Source: a beta proteobacterium AAP65 (GTDB taxonomy: Bacteria > Pseudomonadota > Gammaproteobacteria > Burkholderiales > Burkholderiaceae_C). Taken from it: a stretch of 64,000 bases of DNA. This document shows, piece by piece, positions 56,614 to 64,000 of the stretch. Positions within the stretch are counted from its first letter, which is position 1. Each line of letters opens with the position of its first letter. A program made the translations under genes and the position numbers. The stretch spans positions 32,035 through 96,034 of the forward strand of contig LJHW01000029.1 of the NCBI GenBank assembly GCA_001295865.1. The letters run 5' to 3'. Below the pieces are notes generated by a model. That model saw only the letters and a list, made by a program, of their open reading frames with translations. It had not been told where the DNA came from and did not search any database.

Positions 56614-59223
56614 TCAGCGGTTCGGGGGCGACAGGTGTTCGCGCAGCCGGTACAGCGCCTCCAGCGCCTCGCGCGGGCTCAGGCGGTCGGGGTCGAGGGC
56701 GGCCAGCGCGCGTTCCACGGCCGAGGGCTCGGGCGTGGCCGCGGCCGGTGGCGGTGCAAAGAGATCCACCTGCGCCTGGCCTTGCTGGGCCTGGGCTTCC
56801 AGCGCCTCCAGCGCGTTGCGCGCCTGGCGCACCACGGCCGCGGGCATGCCGGCCAGGCGCGCCACCTGCACGCCGTAGCTGCGGCTGGCCGGGCCGGGTT
56901 CGATCTGGTGCAGGAAGACGATGTCGCTGCCGCTTTCCACCGCGCCCACGTGCAGGTTGACGGCGCGTTCGTGCCGCGCCGGCAGCGCCGTGAGCTCGAA
57001 GTAATGCGTGGCGAAGAGCGTGAAGCTCTTGTTGCGCTCGTGCAGCTGCGTGGCGATGGCGCCGGCCAGGGCCAGGCCGTCGAAGGTGCTGGTGCCGCGG
57101 CCGATCTCGTCCATCAGCACCAGGCTCTGTTCGGTGGCGGCGTTGAGGATGGCCGCGGCCTCGGTCATCTCGACCATGAAGGTCGACTGCGCGTTGGCCA
57201 GGTCGTCGGCGGCGCCGATACGCGTGTGGATGGCGTCGATGGGCCCCAGCCGGCAGGCCGTGGCCGGCACGTGGCTGCCGATGGCGGCGAGCAGCACGGT
57301 CAGCGCCACCTGGCGCATGAAGGTGCTCTTGCCGCCCATGTTGGGGCCGGTGATGACCAGCAGCTTGGTCTTGGCGTCCATGCGGCAGTGGTTGGCGATG
57401 AAAGGGCCACCGCCGGTTTCTGCCAGCCGCGCCTCCACCACCGGGTGGCGGCCGGCCTCGATCTCGATGCAGGGGTAGGGCACGAACTCCGGCCGGCACC
57501 AGTTCAGCGTGGCCGCGCGTTCGGCCAAGGCGGCCAGCGCGTCCAGGCTGGCCAGCGCGTGGGCCAGCGCCTGCAGCGGGCCCAGGTGGGCCTGCAGTGC
57601 ATCGAGCACTTGCTCGTAGAGCCACTTCTCGCGCGCCAGCGCGCGCTCCTGCGCGCTGAGCGCCTTGTCTTCGAAGGTCTTCAGCTCGGGCGTGATGAAT
57701 CGCTCGGCGTTCTTCAGCGTCTGCCGGCGCTGGTAGTCGAGCGGCACCTTCTCCAGGTGCGAGCCCGTCACCTCGATGTAGAAGCCGTGCACCTTGTTGA
57801 ACTGCACGCGCAGGTTGGGGATGGCGGTGCGGGCACGTTCACGTGCTTCGAGGTCGAGCAGGAAGGCGTCGCAGTTCTGGCTGATGGCGCGCAGCTCGTC
57901 GAGCTCGGCGTCCACGCCGGTGGCGATGACGCCGCCGTCGCGCAGCAGCACCGCCGGTTCTTCGGCGATGGCGCTCAGCACCGCGGGCAGGGCTTCGTCG
58001 GGCACCAGCGCGTCGTGCAGTTGATCCAGCAGCCGGCTGCCGCGCGGCGCCACCTGGCGCAGGGCGGGCAGGGCGGACAGGGTCAGGCGCAGGCCGGCCA
58101 GTTCACGCGGGCGCACCTGGCGCAGCGCCACGCGCGAGGCGATGCGTTCGACGTCGCTCAAGCCCCGCAGCACCTCGCGCAGCGGCTCGAAGCCGGTGGC
58201 CAGCAGCACGGCGATGGCGTCGTGCCGCTGCGTGGCCGCGCCGCGGTCGCGCTGCGGGTGCGTGAGCCAGTGGCGCAGGCGGCGGCTGCCCATGCCGGTG
58301 CGGCAGCTGTCCAGCAGGCCCAGCAGCGTGGGCGCGCCGTCGCCACTCTCGCCGCGCAGGGTCTGCACCAGCTCCAGGTTGCGGTGCGTGGCGGGGGGCA
58401 GGTCGAGCAGGTCGCCGCTGCGTTCCACGTGCAACGTGCGCACGTGGGCCAGCGCCTGGCCTTGCGTGTGCTCGGCGTAGCTCAGCAGCGCGGCGGCGGC
58501 GGCGTGGGCCACGGGCAGGTCCTGCGCGTTGTGGCCCTGCAGGCTGGCCACGCGCAGCTGCGCCAGCAGCTTGCGTTCACCCAAGGCGCTGTCGAACTGC
58601 CACGCTGGCCTTGCCGTGCGCGCAGCGCGGTGCGGCGGCAGGCTGTCGGCGCTGCCACTGCCGTCGTGCAGCAGCTCGGCCGGCGCCAGGCGGGCCAGCC
58701 AGCCGGGCAGTTCACGCTCGTGGCACTGCGTCAGGCCGAGCTGGCCGCTGGCCAGGCCCAGCCAGGCCAGGCCCCAGGTGTTGCGGCTCTGGTGCACGGC
58801 CAAGAGCAGCGTGTCGGCGCGCTCGGCCATCAGCTCGGTGTCGGTGACGGTGCCCGGCGTCACCACGCGCACCACCTTGCGCTCCACCGGCCCCTTGGCC
58901 GTGGCGACATCGCCCACCTGCTCGGCCACGGCGACGGCCTCGCCGAGCTTGATCAGGCGGGCGAGGTAACCCTCGACGCTGTGCACCGGCACGCCGGCCA
59001 TCACCACCGGCTCGCCATTGCTCTGGCCGCGCTGCGTGAGCGTGATGTCGAGCAGCCGGTTGGCGCGGCGCGCGTCGTCCCAGAAGAGCTCGTAAAAATC
59101 GCCCATGCGGTAGAACACGAGCGTCTCGGGGAAGTCGGCCTTGATGCGCAGGTACTGCTGCATCATGGGCGTGTGGCCGCTCAGATCGGGCGGCAGCGCG
59201 GTGTTCGGCAGGGGCTCGTTCAT
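56614..59223 (-). CDS. mutS: DNA mismatch repair protein MutS
   Basis: 869 residues from the ATG at 59223. The N-terminal mismatch-recognition domain has DFYELF (Phe-x-Glu) near residue 42; MutS II-IV connect to the C-terminal ATPase with Walker [14 protein letters not shown], Walker [17 protein letters not shown] and ATHYFEL. It recognises mispaired or unpaired bases and recruits MutL. The C-terminal tail (after about 800) contains a short Gln-rich region and an end [10 protein letters not shown]. Ends 16 bases before the WD40 gene, so they may share a transcript although their functions differ. Confidence 0.98.
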   Translation of the reverse strand: MNEPLPNTALPPDLSGHTPMMQQYLRIKADFPETLVFYRMGDFYELFWDDARRANRLLDITLTQRGQSNGEPVVMAGVPVHSVEGYLARLIKLGEAVAVAEQVGDVATAKGPVERKVVRVVTPGTVTDTELMAERADTLLLAVHQSRNTWGLAWLGLASGQLGLTQCHERELPGWLARLAPAELLHDGSGSADSLPPHRAARTARPAWQFDSALGERKLLAQLRVASLQGHNAQDLPVAHAAAAALLSYAEHTQGQALAHVRTLHVERSGDLLDLPPATHRNLELVQTLRGESGDGAPTLLGLLDSCRTGMGSRRLRHWLTHPQRDRGAATQRHDAIAVLLATGFEPLREVLRGLSDVERIASRVALRQVRPRELAGLRLTLSALPALRQVAPRGSRLLDQLHDALVPDEALPAVLSAIAEEPAVLLRDGGVIATGVDAELDELRAISQNCDAFLLDLEARERARTAIPNLRVQFNKVHGFYIEVTGSHLEKVPLDYQRRQTLKNAERFITPELKTFEDKALSAQERALAREKWLYEQVLDALQAHLGPLQALAHALASLDALAALAERAATLNWCRPEFVPYPCIEIEAGRHPVVEARLAETGGGPFIANHCRMDAKTKLLVITGPNMGGKSTFMRQVALTVLLAAIGSHVPATACRLGPIDAIHTRIGAADDLANAQSTFMVEMTEAAAILNAATEQSLVLMDEIGRGTSTFDGLALAGAIATQLHERNKSFTLFATHYFELTALPARHERAVNLHVGAVESGSDIVFLHQIEPGPASRSYGVQVARLAGMPAAVVRQARNALEALEAQAQQGQAQVDLFAPPPAAATPEPSAVERALAALDPDRLSPREALEALYRLREHLSPPNR

Positions 59224-59354
59224 GGGAGCGCGGATGTTAGGCGAGCCGCCGCCACCCGCCGCCACCCGCCAGGGCCGCCCCGGCAGAGGAGGCCGCGCAC
59301 CCACGCAACACGAGACAATCTGCCGCACCCCGCCCCGCAAGACACCGCCCCCAG

Positions 59355-61691
59355 ATGCTGCCCTTCCGCCATCTTCCTGCCCTGGTACGTGCCGCGCTGC
59401 TGTGTGCCCTGTGCCTGGTGCTGCCGCTGGCGGCGCGGGCGCAGCCCGCGGGCCATGAACACCGCGTGGCGCTGATCGTCGGGAACGCCGCCTACAAGAC
59501 CTCGCCGCTGCGCAACCCGGTGAACGACGCCCGCGCCATGCGCGACAAGCTGCAGCGCATGGGCTTCGTGGTGGTGTATTTCGAGAACCTGCAGGTGCGC
59601 CAGGTAGGCGCGGCGCTGCGCGAGTTCCGCAACGCCATCCGCCCGGGCAGCGTGGCCCTCTTTTTCTACGCCGGTCACGGCCTGCAGGTGCGCGGCGAAA
59701 ACTACCTGCCCACGGTGGACGCCGACCTCGCCAGCGAAGAAGACGTGCCCTACCAGGCGCTGAGCCTGTCGTCGGTGCTCAACACCATGGAGGACAGCAA
59801 GGCCGCGGTGAACCTGGTGCTGCTCGACGCCTGCCGCAACAACCCCTTCGCGCGCAACTTCCGCAGCCAGGCCCAGGGCCTGGCGCGTGTGCAGGCGCCC
59901 AGCGGCACGCTGATCCACTACGCCACGCGCCCGGGCAGCGTGGCCGAAGACGGCGGCGGCCGGCACGGCACCTACACCGAGGCGCTGCTCAAGCAGATCG
60001 ACGAGCAGGGTGTGCCCATCGAAACCAGCCTGAAGCGCGTGACCATCCGCGTGCGCGAGGTCACCAAGGGCAAACAAGAACCCTGGATGGAAGGCAGCCT
60101 CACGGGCGACTTCTACTTCATCCACACGCCGGCAGCGCCTGCCCCGGTGCAGGCCGCGCCCGCGACGACCACCTCGGAAGAGGCGGCCTGGCGTGCGTCC
60201 GAGTCCATCGGCAGCGCAGCCGCCTACCAGGCCTACCTGCAGGAGTACCCGCAGGGCCTGTACGCCGCCGCGGCGCGCATCAAGCTCGCGGCGCTGTCGC
60301 CGCCCGCCGCAGCGCCGGCAGCGGGCCCGGCGCCCCTGGCCACGGCGCCAGCCCCTGTGCCAGCGGCGCCCGAGCCCGGCGCCTCGGTGCTGGGTGCAGT
60401 GCCGCCTGGCACCAAGGATGCCGAGGCCCACACCTGGCGCGAGGTGCAGGCCCGCGCCACGCGCGAGCACTACGAGGCCTACCTGCAGCGCTACCCACGT
60501 GGCCGCTACGCCACCGCCGCGCGCACGGCGCTGCGGCGCCTGGCAGCGGCCCCGGCCGGCCTGGCGCTGGCCGCTGGCGCCGAAGCGCAGGCCTGGGAAG
60601 CGGCACTGCGGACCCACACCCCCGCGGCCTACCAGGCCTACCTGCAAGCCCACCCTCAGGGCCGCTACGCCGGCCAGGCCCAGGCCGCCCTGCTGGCCTT
60701 GCGCCAGGCTGCGGCTGAGCCTGTGGCGCCCGCGCAGCCCTTGCCCCGGCAGCTGCCCCCCGACGAACGCGAGGCGCTGCACCGGGCGGCGCTGGGTGAT
60801 GTGAGCCTGGCCACGCTGTCGGCAGGCGAGTACGCCATGGGCGCGGAGGCCGACGACGCCGCCGACGGCGGGCCGCCCGACACCGCAGCTCTGCCGCGCC
60901 GGCAGGTGCGTGTGGGCGCTTTCGAGCTGGCCTACTACGAGGTCAAGGTTGGCGAGTTCTCCAAGTTCGTCGAGGCCACAGGCTACCGCACCGAAGCCGA
61001 ACACGGTGCCAGCCCCGGCTGCTTCGTGCCCACCCGGCAGGGCGCCTGGGAACTGCAGCCCGGCCGCTCGTGGCGCAGCCCGGGCCACCCGCAGACCGAA
61101 GGCCATCCCGTGGTGTGCGTGAGCTGGAACGATGTGCAGGCCTACCTGCAATGGCTCAACAGCGGGGGCGAACGCTACCGCCTGCCCACCGAGGCCGAAT
61201 GGGAGTTCGCGGCCCGCGCCGGCACCACCACGCCACGGCCCTGGAGCGAGGCCCCCGGCTTCTTCGGCCGCCTGTGGAGTGCGGCCAAGATCGGCAGCCG
61301 CGACGACAAGCCCCTCAGCCGCAGCTGCAAGTACGCCAACGTCGCCGACGAAACCTTGCGCACGCTGCTGGCCTGGCCCGACACGCTGAACTGCGACGAC
61401 GGCTACGCGCACCCCGTGCCCGGCGGCTATTTCAGCAGCAACAACTTCGGCCTCTACGACATGGTGGGCAACGCCGCCGAGTGGGTGCAGGACTGCTGGA
61501 ACCCGGGCCACCAGGGCGCCGCTGCCGACGCCCGCGCGCGCCTGGCCGGCGACTGCACACGCCGGGTGGTGCGCGGCGGCAGTTGGGCCAGCCCGGCGAC
61601 GAGCCTGCGTTCGGCCGCGCGGGCGGCCCAGCCGCACGCCTACCGCGCCGCCGACCTTGGCTTCCGCATCGCACGCACACCGGCGCCCTGA
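59355..61691 (+). CDS. Exported caspase-like (C14) protease fused to a SUMF1/FGE-sulfatase domain
   Basis: 778 residues. A signal peptide (about 1-30, ending AARAQ) leads to a caspase domain (about 36-255) with its catalytic pair His108 (FFYAGHGL) and Cys160 ([10 protein letters not shown]). A central region (about 275-455) carries three spaced copies of a repeat like AYQAYLQ.YPQG.YA..AR..L.AL (290, 372 and 425 onwards) separated by Ala/Pro linkers. The C-terminal SUMF1/formylglycine-generating-like C-type lectin fold (about 480-775) has [54 protein letters not shown] and [10 protein letters not shown]. Such caspase-FGE fusions are known in bacteria, but most roles are unproven. Export is a prediction. 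Confidence 0.92.
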   Translation: MLPFRHLPALVRAALLCALCLVLPLAARAQPAGHEHRVALIVGNAAYKTSPLRNPVNDARAMRDKLQRMGFVVVYFENLQVRQVGAALREFRNAIRPGSVALFFYAGHGLQVRGENYLPTVDADLASEEDVPYQALSLSSVLNTMEDSKAAVNLVLLDACRNNPFARNFRSQAQGLARVQAPSGTLIHYATRPGSVAEDGGGRHGTYTEALLKQIDEQGVPIETSLKRVTIRVREVTKGKQEPWMEGSLTGDFYFIHTPAAPAPVQAAPATTTSEEAAWRASESIGSAAAYQAYLQEYPQGLYAAAARIKLAALSPPAAAPAAGPAPLATAPAPVPAAPEPGASVLGAVPPGTKDAEAHTWREVQARATREHYEAYLQRYPRGRYATAARTALRRLAAAPAGLALAAGAEAQAWEAALRTHTPAAYQAYLQAHPQGRYAGQAQAALLALRQAAAEPVAPAQPLPRQLPPDEREALHRAALGDVSLATLSAGEYAMGAEADDAADGGPPDTAALPRRQVRVGAFELAYYEVKVGEFSKFVEATGYRTEAEHGASPGCFVPTRQGAWELQPGRSWRSPGHPQTEGHPVVCVSWNDVQAYLQWLNSGGERYRLPTEAEWEFAARAGTTTPRPWSEAPGFFGRLWSAAKIGSRDDKPLSRSCKYANVADETLRTLLAWPDTLNCDDGYAHPVPGGYFSSNNFGLYDMVGNAAEWVQDCWNPGHQGAAADARARLAGDCTRRVVRGGSWASPATSLRSAARAAQPHAYRAADLGFRIARTPAP

Positions 61692-61725
61692 GCGCCCGTG
61701 CCAGGCCTGTGCTGCGCGGGCCTGT

Positions 61726-62646
61726 TCAAGCCGGCGCGCGGTACAGCAGCACCTTCAGCGCCCGGTCTTCCGACACATCGGCAAACGCCGCCGGGTTGCC
61801 CAGGCGCTGCACCCACTGCAGTTCAGGCGCCTCGGCCTGCACCAGGTCTTGCAGGAAGGCCGGCCCCAGTTCGGGCGCGTTCAGGCACAGCAGCGCGTGG
61901 CCGCCCGGGGCCAGCAGCGCGGGCAGGCGGCGGATGACACGCGCGTAGTCCTTGGTGGCCACGAAGCTGCCCTTCTGGTAGCTGGGCGGGTCGGCCACCA
62001 CCAGGTCGTAAGGGCCGCTGCGCGTGAGCTTGCCCCACGAGGTGAAGAGGTCGTGCGCCAGGAAGCTGACGCCGCTGCTCACGCCGTTGAGCGCGTGGTT
62101 GCGCTGGCCCGTGGCCAAGGCGCCACCGGCCATGTCGATGTTCACCACCTGGGCGGCACCGGCCTGGCGCGCCACCACCGAAAACGCACAGGTGTAGGCG
62201 AACAGGTTCAGCACCTTGCCGCCGGGCTGCGCCTGCGCCCACCGGCGCACCCAGCGCCGGCCTTCGGCCATGTCCAGGAAAAGGCCGTGGTTCTGGCCCT
62301 TGAGCACATGCACGAGGAACTGCAGGCCGTCTTCGGCCACGGTGTGCGGCTCGGGCACGCTGCCGGCCATCAGCCGCGTTTCGGTGCGCACACCGTGGCG
62401 CGCCTGGTAGACCCAGTTCAGCGGCTCGCCCGGGGCGATCTGCGCCCAGCGTTCGGCCAGCACGCCGTGCAGCACCGCCAGGGCCTCTTCGGCCACGGGT
62501 TCGAAGCTGGTGAAAACGAAAACCGGCGGGTAGGCGTCGAAGGCCCAGGCCTCGTGCCCGGGGTGCAGTCCGCCACGGCCGTGGAAAACACGCTGCGCCT
62601 CGGTGGGCCGGGGCATGGCCCGGAGGGCGTTGAGCAGCGCGAACAT
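61726..62646 (-). CDS. Class I SAM-dependent methyltransferase of the RlmI/RlmK rRNA type
   Basis: 306 residues from the ATG at 62646. SAM-binding motif I VLNLFAYTCAFSVVA, then VNIDMAGGAL, and the DPPSY motif (VVADPPSYQKGSF) typical for 23S rRNA m5C/m2G methyltransferases of the RlmI-RlmK-like family. A preceding region (about 60-125) resembles the EEHD-like part of these enzymes rather than a full PUA domain, so the exact target is unsettled. FPR: stop converges with the caspase-FGE gene, 34 bases apart. The upstream TPR-methyltransferase gene ends ten bases before this start. Confidence 0.9.
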   Translation of the reverse strand: MFALLNALRAMPRPTEAQRVFHGRGGLHPGHEAWAFDAYPPVFVFTSFEPVAEEALAVLHGVLAERWAQIAPGEPLNWVYQARHGVRTETRLMAGSVPEPHTVAEDGLQFLVHVLKGQNHGLFLDMAEGRRWVRRWAQAQPGGKVLNLFAYTCAFSVVARQAGAAQVVNIDMAGGALATGQRNHALNGVSSGVSFLAHDLFTSWGKLTRSGPYDLVVADPPSYQKGSFVATKDYARVIRRLPALLAPGGHALLCLNAPELGPAFLQDLVQAEAPELQWVQRLGNPAAFADVSEDRALKVLLYRAPA

Positions 62647-62656
62647 GGGGCCGGTC

Positions 62657-64000
62657 TCAGGCCAGCGTGCCCAGGCGTGCGCAGACCAGCCAGCCCTGCA
62701 CCGGCAGCTGCAGCTCGTGGCGCAGCACCACGGCTTCGGTGTCCACCGCGTCGAACCCGGCCGAAAGCAGCACCTGCTCGAGATAGCTGCGGCGGTGCGA
62801 ATACCGGCCGTGCGGGTGCAGGCGGTATTCAGGCGCGCCTTCGGTGTCTTCGTGGCCCTCGGCGGTGAACACCACCCAGCCGCGCCCCGCCAGCGACGCG
62901 TGCGCCGCCTGCGCAAACGCCTGCAGGCTGCCGAAATAACACAGGGTGTCGGCCGAAGCGATGAGGTCGAAGTGCGCCGGCCAGGCCTGCAGGAAAGCCA
63001 CCAGCTCGCCTTCGTGCAGCCCGTCGTAATCGCTGCGCTGCTGCGCGCGCGCCAGCATGCGGGGTGAGAGGTCCACCCCCACCAGCTCGCGCGCGTGTGG
63101 CCGCAGCACCGGGCCGCACAGGCCGGTGCCGCAGCCGGCGTCCAGCACGCGCCAGCGCCCCGGCGGGCCGGGCAGCCGTTCGGCGACGGCCCGGCCCACC
63201 AGCGCCGGGGCGCGGTAGCCCAGGCGGTCCAGGGTCTGGTCGAAGCTGTCGGCGAAACGGTCGAAGGTCACCTTCACGTAGCGGTCGTCCGCCCGTTCCA
63301 GCGCCTGGCCATCCAGCGCCGCGAGGTGGTGGCGCGGCACGGGGTCTTCGGGTTCTTCTTCGGCCCAGCGCTGGTAGACCTCGCGCGCCTGCACAACCTG
63401 GCCCAGCTGCAGGTAGGCGCGCGCCAGCAGGTTGCGCAAGGCGCGCTGGCGTGGTGCCACCACCAGCGCTTCGGTGCAGTGCTGCAGGGCCTCGGCGATG
63501 CGGTCCTGCCGCAGGCACAGCGACGCCAGGTTCTGGGCGGCAGGCGTGAAACCCGGCGCCAGCGCGCGCGCCTGCAGCAGCAGGGCTTCGGCTTCGGCCA
63601 GTTCGTTGCGGTGCCCCAGCACCAGGGCCAGGTTGTTCAGCACATCGGGCCGCTGCGGTTCGAGCGCGAGCGCGCGGCGGTAACTGCGTTCGGCCTCTTC
63701 GCGCTCTTCGGCCAGCACCAGCGCATTGCCGAGGTTGTTGTGGAAGAGGGCCGCGTTGGGTGCCACCGCCACTGCGCGGCGCAGCAGCGCCAGGCCGGCC
63801 TGCAGCTGTCCGTTCTGGGCTTCGAGCAAACCCAGCAGGTGCAGCGCATCGGGGTGCTCGGGCGCGTGGGTCAGCAGTGCCTGGTAGGCGCGGCGTGCTT
63901 CATCGAGGCGGCCGGCCTCGTGGGCCTGCATGGCCGCGGTCAAGAGCAGGGGCGCTTGCTGGGACGCCCGAGCCTGGGCCGGGCGGCGGGGGGCGGGTGG
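62657..64000 (-). CDS. TPR-repeat protein with C-terminal methyltransferase domain, 5' end probably beyond the window edge
   Basis: About 428 residues are seen from a TTG at 63943 (ATG at 63931), but the frame stays open to the right edge, there is no ribosome-binding site near either codon, and the upstream residues read naturally, so the true start is likely outside the window. Six or so TPR units (about 1-215, for example LHLLGLLEAQNGQLQAGLALL and LFHNNLGNALVLAEEREEAE) precede a class I SAM methyltransferase with VLDAGCGTGLCGP and ELVGVDLSPRMLARA, LIASADTLCYFGSL. The target is unknown; TPR-methyltransferase fusions of this kind often act on proteins or glycans. The stop is ten bases before the RlmI-like gene start, so they form one operon. 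Confidence 0.85.
   Translation of the reverse strand, partial: PPAPRRPAQARASQQAPLLLTAAMQAHEAGRLDEARRAYQALLTHAPEHPDALHLLGLLEAQNGQLQAGLALLRRAVAVAPNAALFHNNLGNALVLAEEREEAERSYRRALALEPQRPDVLNNLALVLGHRNELAEAEALLLQARALAPGFTPAAQNLASLCLRQDRIAEALQHCTEALVVAPRQRALRNLLARAYLQLGQVVQAREVYQRWAEEEPEDPVPRHHLAALDGQALERADDRYVKVTFDRFADSFDQTLDRLGYRAPALVGRAVAERLPGPPGRWRVLDAGCGTGLCGPVLRPHARELVGVDLSPRMLARAQQRSDYDGLHEGELVAFLQAWPAHFDLIASADTLCYFGSLQAFAQAAHASLAGRGWVVFTAEGHEDTEGAPEYRLHPHGRYSHRRSYLEQVLLSAGFDAVDTEAVVLRHELQLPVQGWLVCARLGTLA

Noticed and set aside
56554..59475. A 973-codon plus-strand open frame opposite mutS
   Set aside because: Antisense shadow of mutS, with no ribosome-binding site and no recognisable domain.
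59220..61637. An 805-codon minus-strand open frame opposite the caspase-FGE gene
   Set aside because: Composition typical for antisense of high-GC genes, while the plus-strand product shows complete caspase and SUMF1 domains.
61702..61724. Inverted repeat CAGGCC/GGCCTG between the caspase-FGE and methyltransferase genes as a terminator
   Set aside because: Six-base arms with an eleven-base loop and no U tract; too weak to call.

Overview
This 64 kb window is a gene-dense, GC-rich stretch of bacterial chromosome. Families and gene order point to a betaproteobacterium of the order Burkholderiales, probably near the Rubrivivax/Leptothrix/Comamonadaceae group. The supporting signs are a Bug/TctC-type receptor, a GVIG/C-terminal-Phe trimeric porin, the pyrG-kdsA-eno-ftsB run, Anbu-type proteasome homologue and the 'RHP' type of CobC phosphatase. 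That placement is an inference from protein families; no rRNA is present. I see no tRNA, rRNA, CRISPR array, insertion sequence, integrase of mobile elements or prophage gene, and no dedicated transcription factor.

Left part (1-17,000), mostly housekeeping: a TPR protein cut by the edge; RluF-like pseudouridine synthase; Sel1-repeat protein; a DacA-type carboxypeptidase / D-amino-acid aminotransferase / YbeD group; ferredoxin; VanZ-like protein; hemJ and hemB, facing away from each other with a likely small RNA gene between them; CorA/ZntB-type transporter; amiC-tsaE divergent from queG with overlapping start codons; AEC transporter; a Bug receptor coupled to xerD, ending at a strong bidirectional terminator.

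Middle left (17,000-27,700): porin; an amino-acid ABC permease and binding lipoprotein without an ATPase; a DUF455 ferritin-like protein divergent from gamma carbonic anhydrase and hslO (Hsp33); then the minus-strand run pyrG-kdsA-eno-ftsB-pnuC-nadR-like kinase, in which the last two genes form a nicotinamide riboside uptake and salvage pair.

Centre (27,800-41,000): a complete-looking cobalamin uptake and late-step assembly locus behind one cobalamin riboswitch: btuB, cobU, btuF, btuC, btuD, cobO, cbiB, cobD, cobQ, a second BtuF-like protein without signal peptide, cobT, cobS, cobC. Most genes overlap by four bases. Outer-membrane capture, periplasmic binding, import, adenosylation, side-chain attachment, lower-ligand activation and joining are all represented; corrin-ring synthesis is not.

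Right (41,100-51,850): two tiny membrane-protein genes, then a seven-gene minus-strand dipeptide/oligopeptide ABC operon in which three tandem paralogous Tat-type binding proteins precede one set of permeases and ATPases; a divergent aspartoacylase-like hydrolase gene lies upstream.

Far right (51,850-64,000): a small exported protein, alpha/beta hydrolase, Anbu-like proteasome homologue, a long exported WD40 protein, mutS, an exported caspase-FGE/SUMF1 fusion, an RlmI-like methyltransferase and a TPR-methyltransferase running off the edge. The Anbu, WD40 and caspase-FGE genes are the least understood part of the window.
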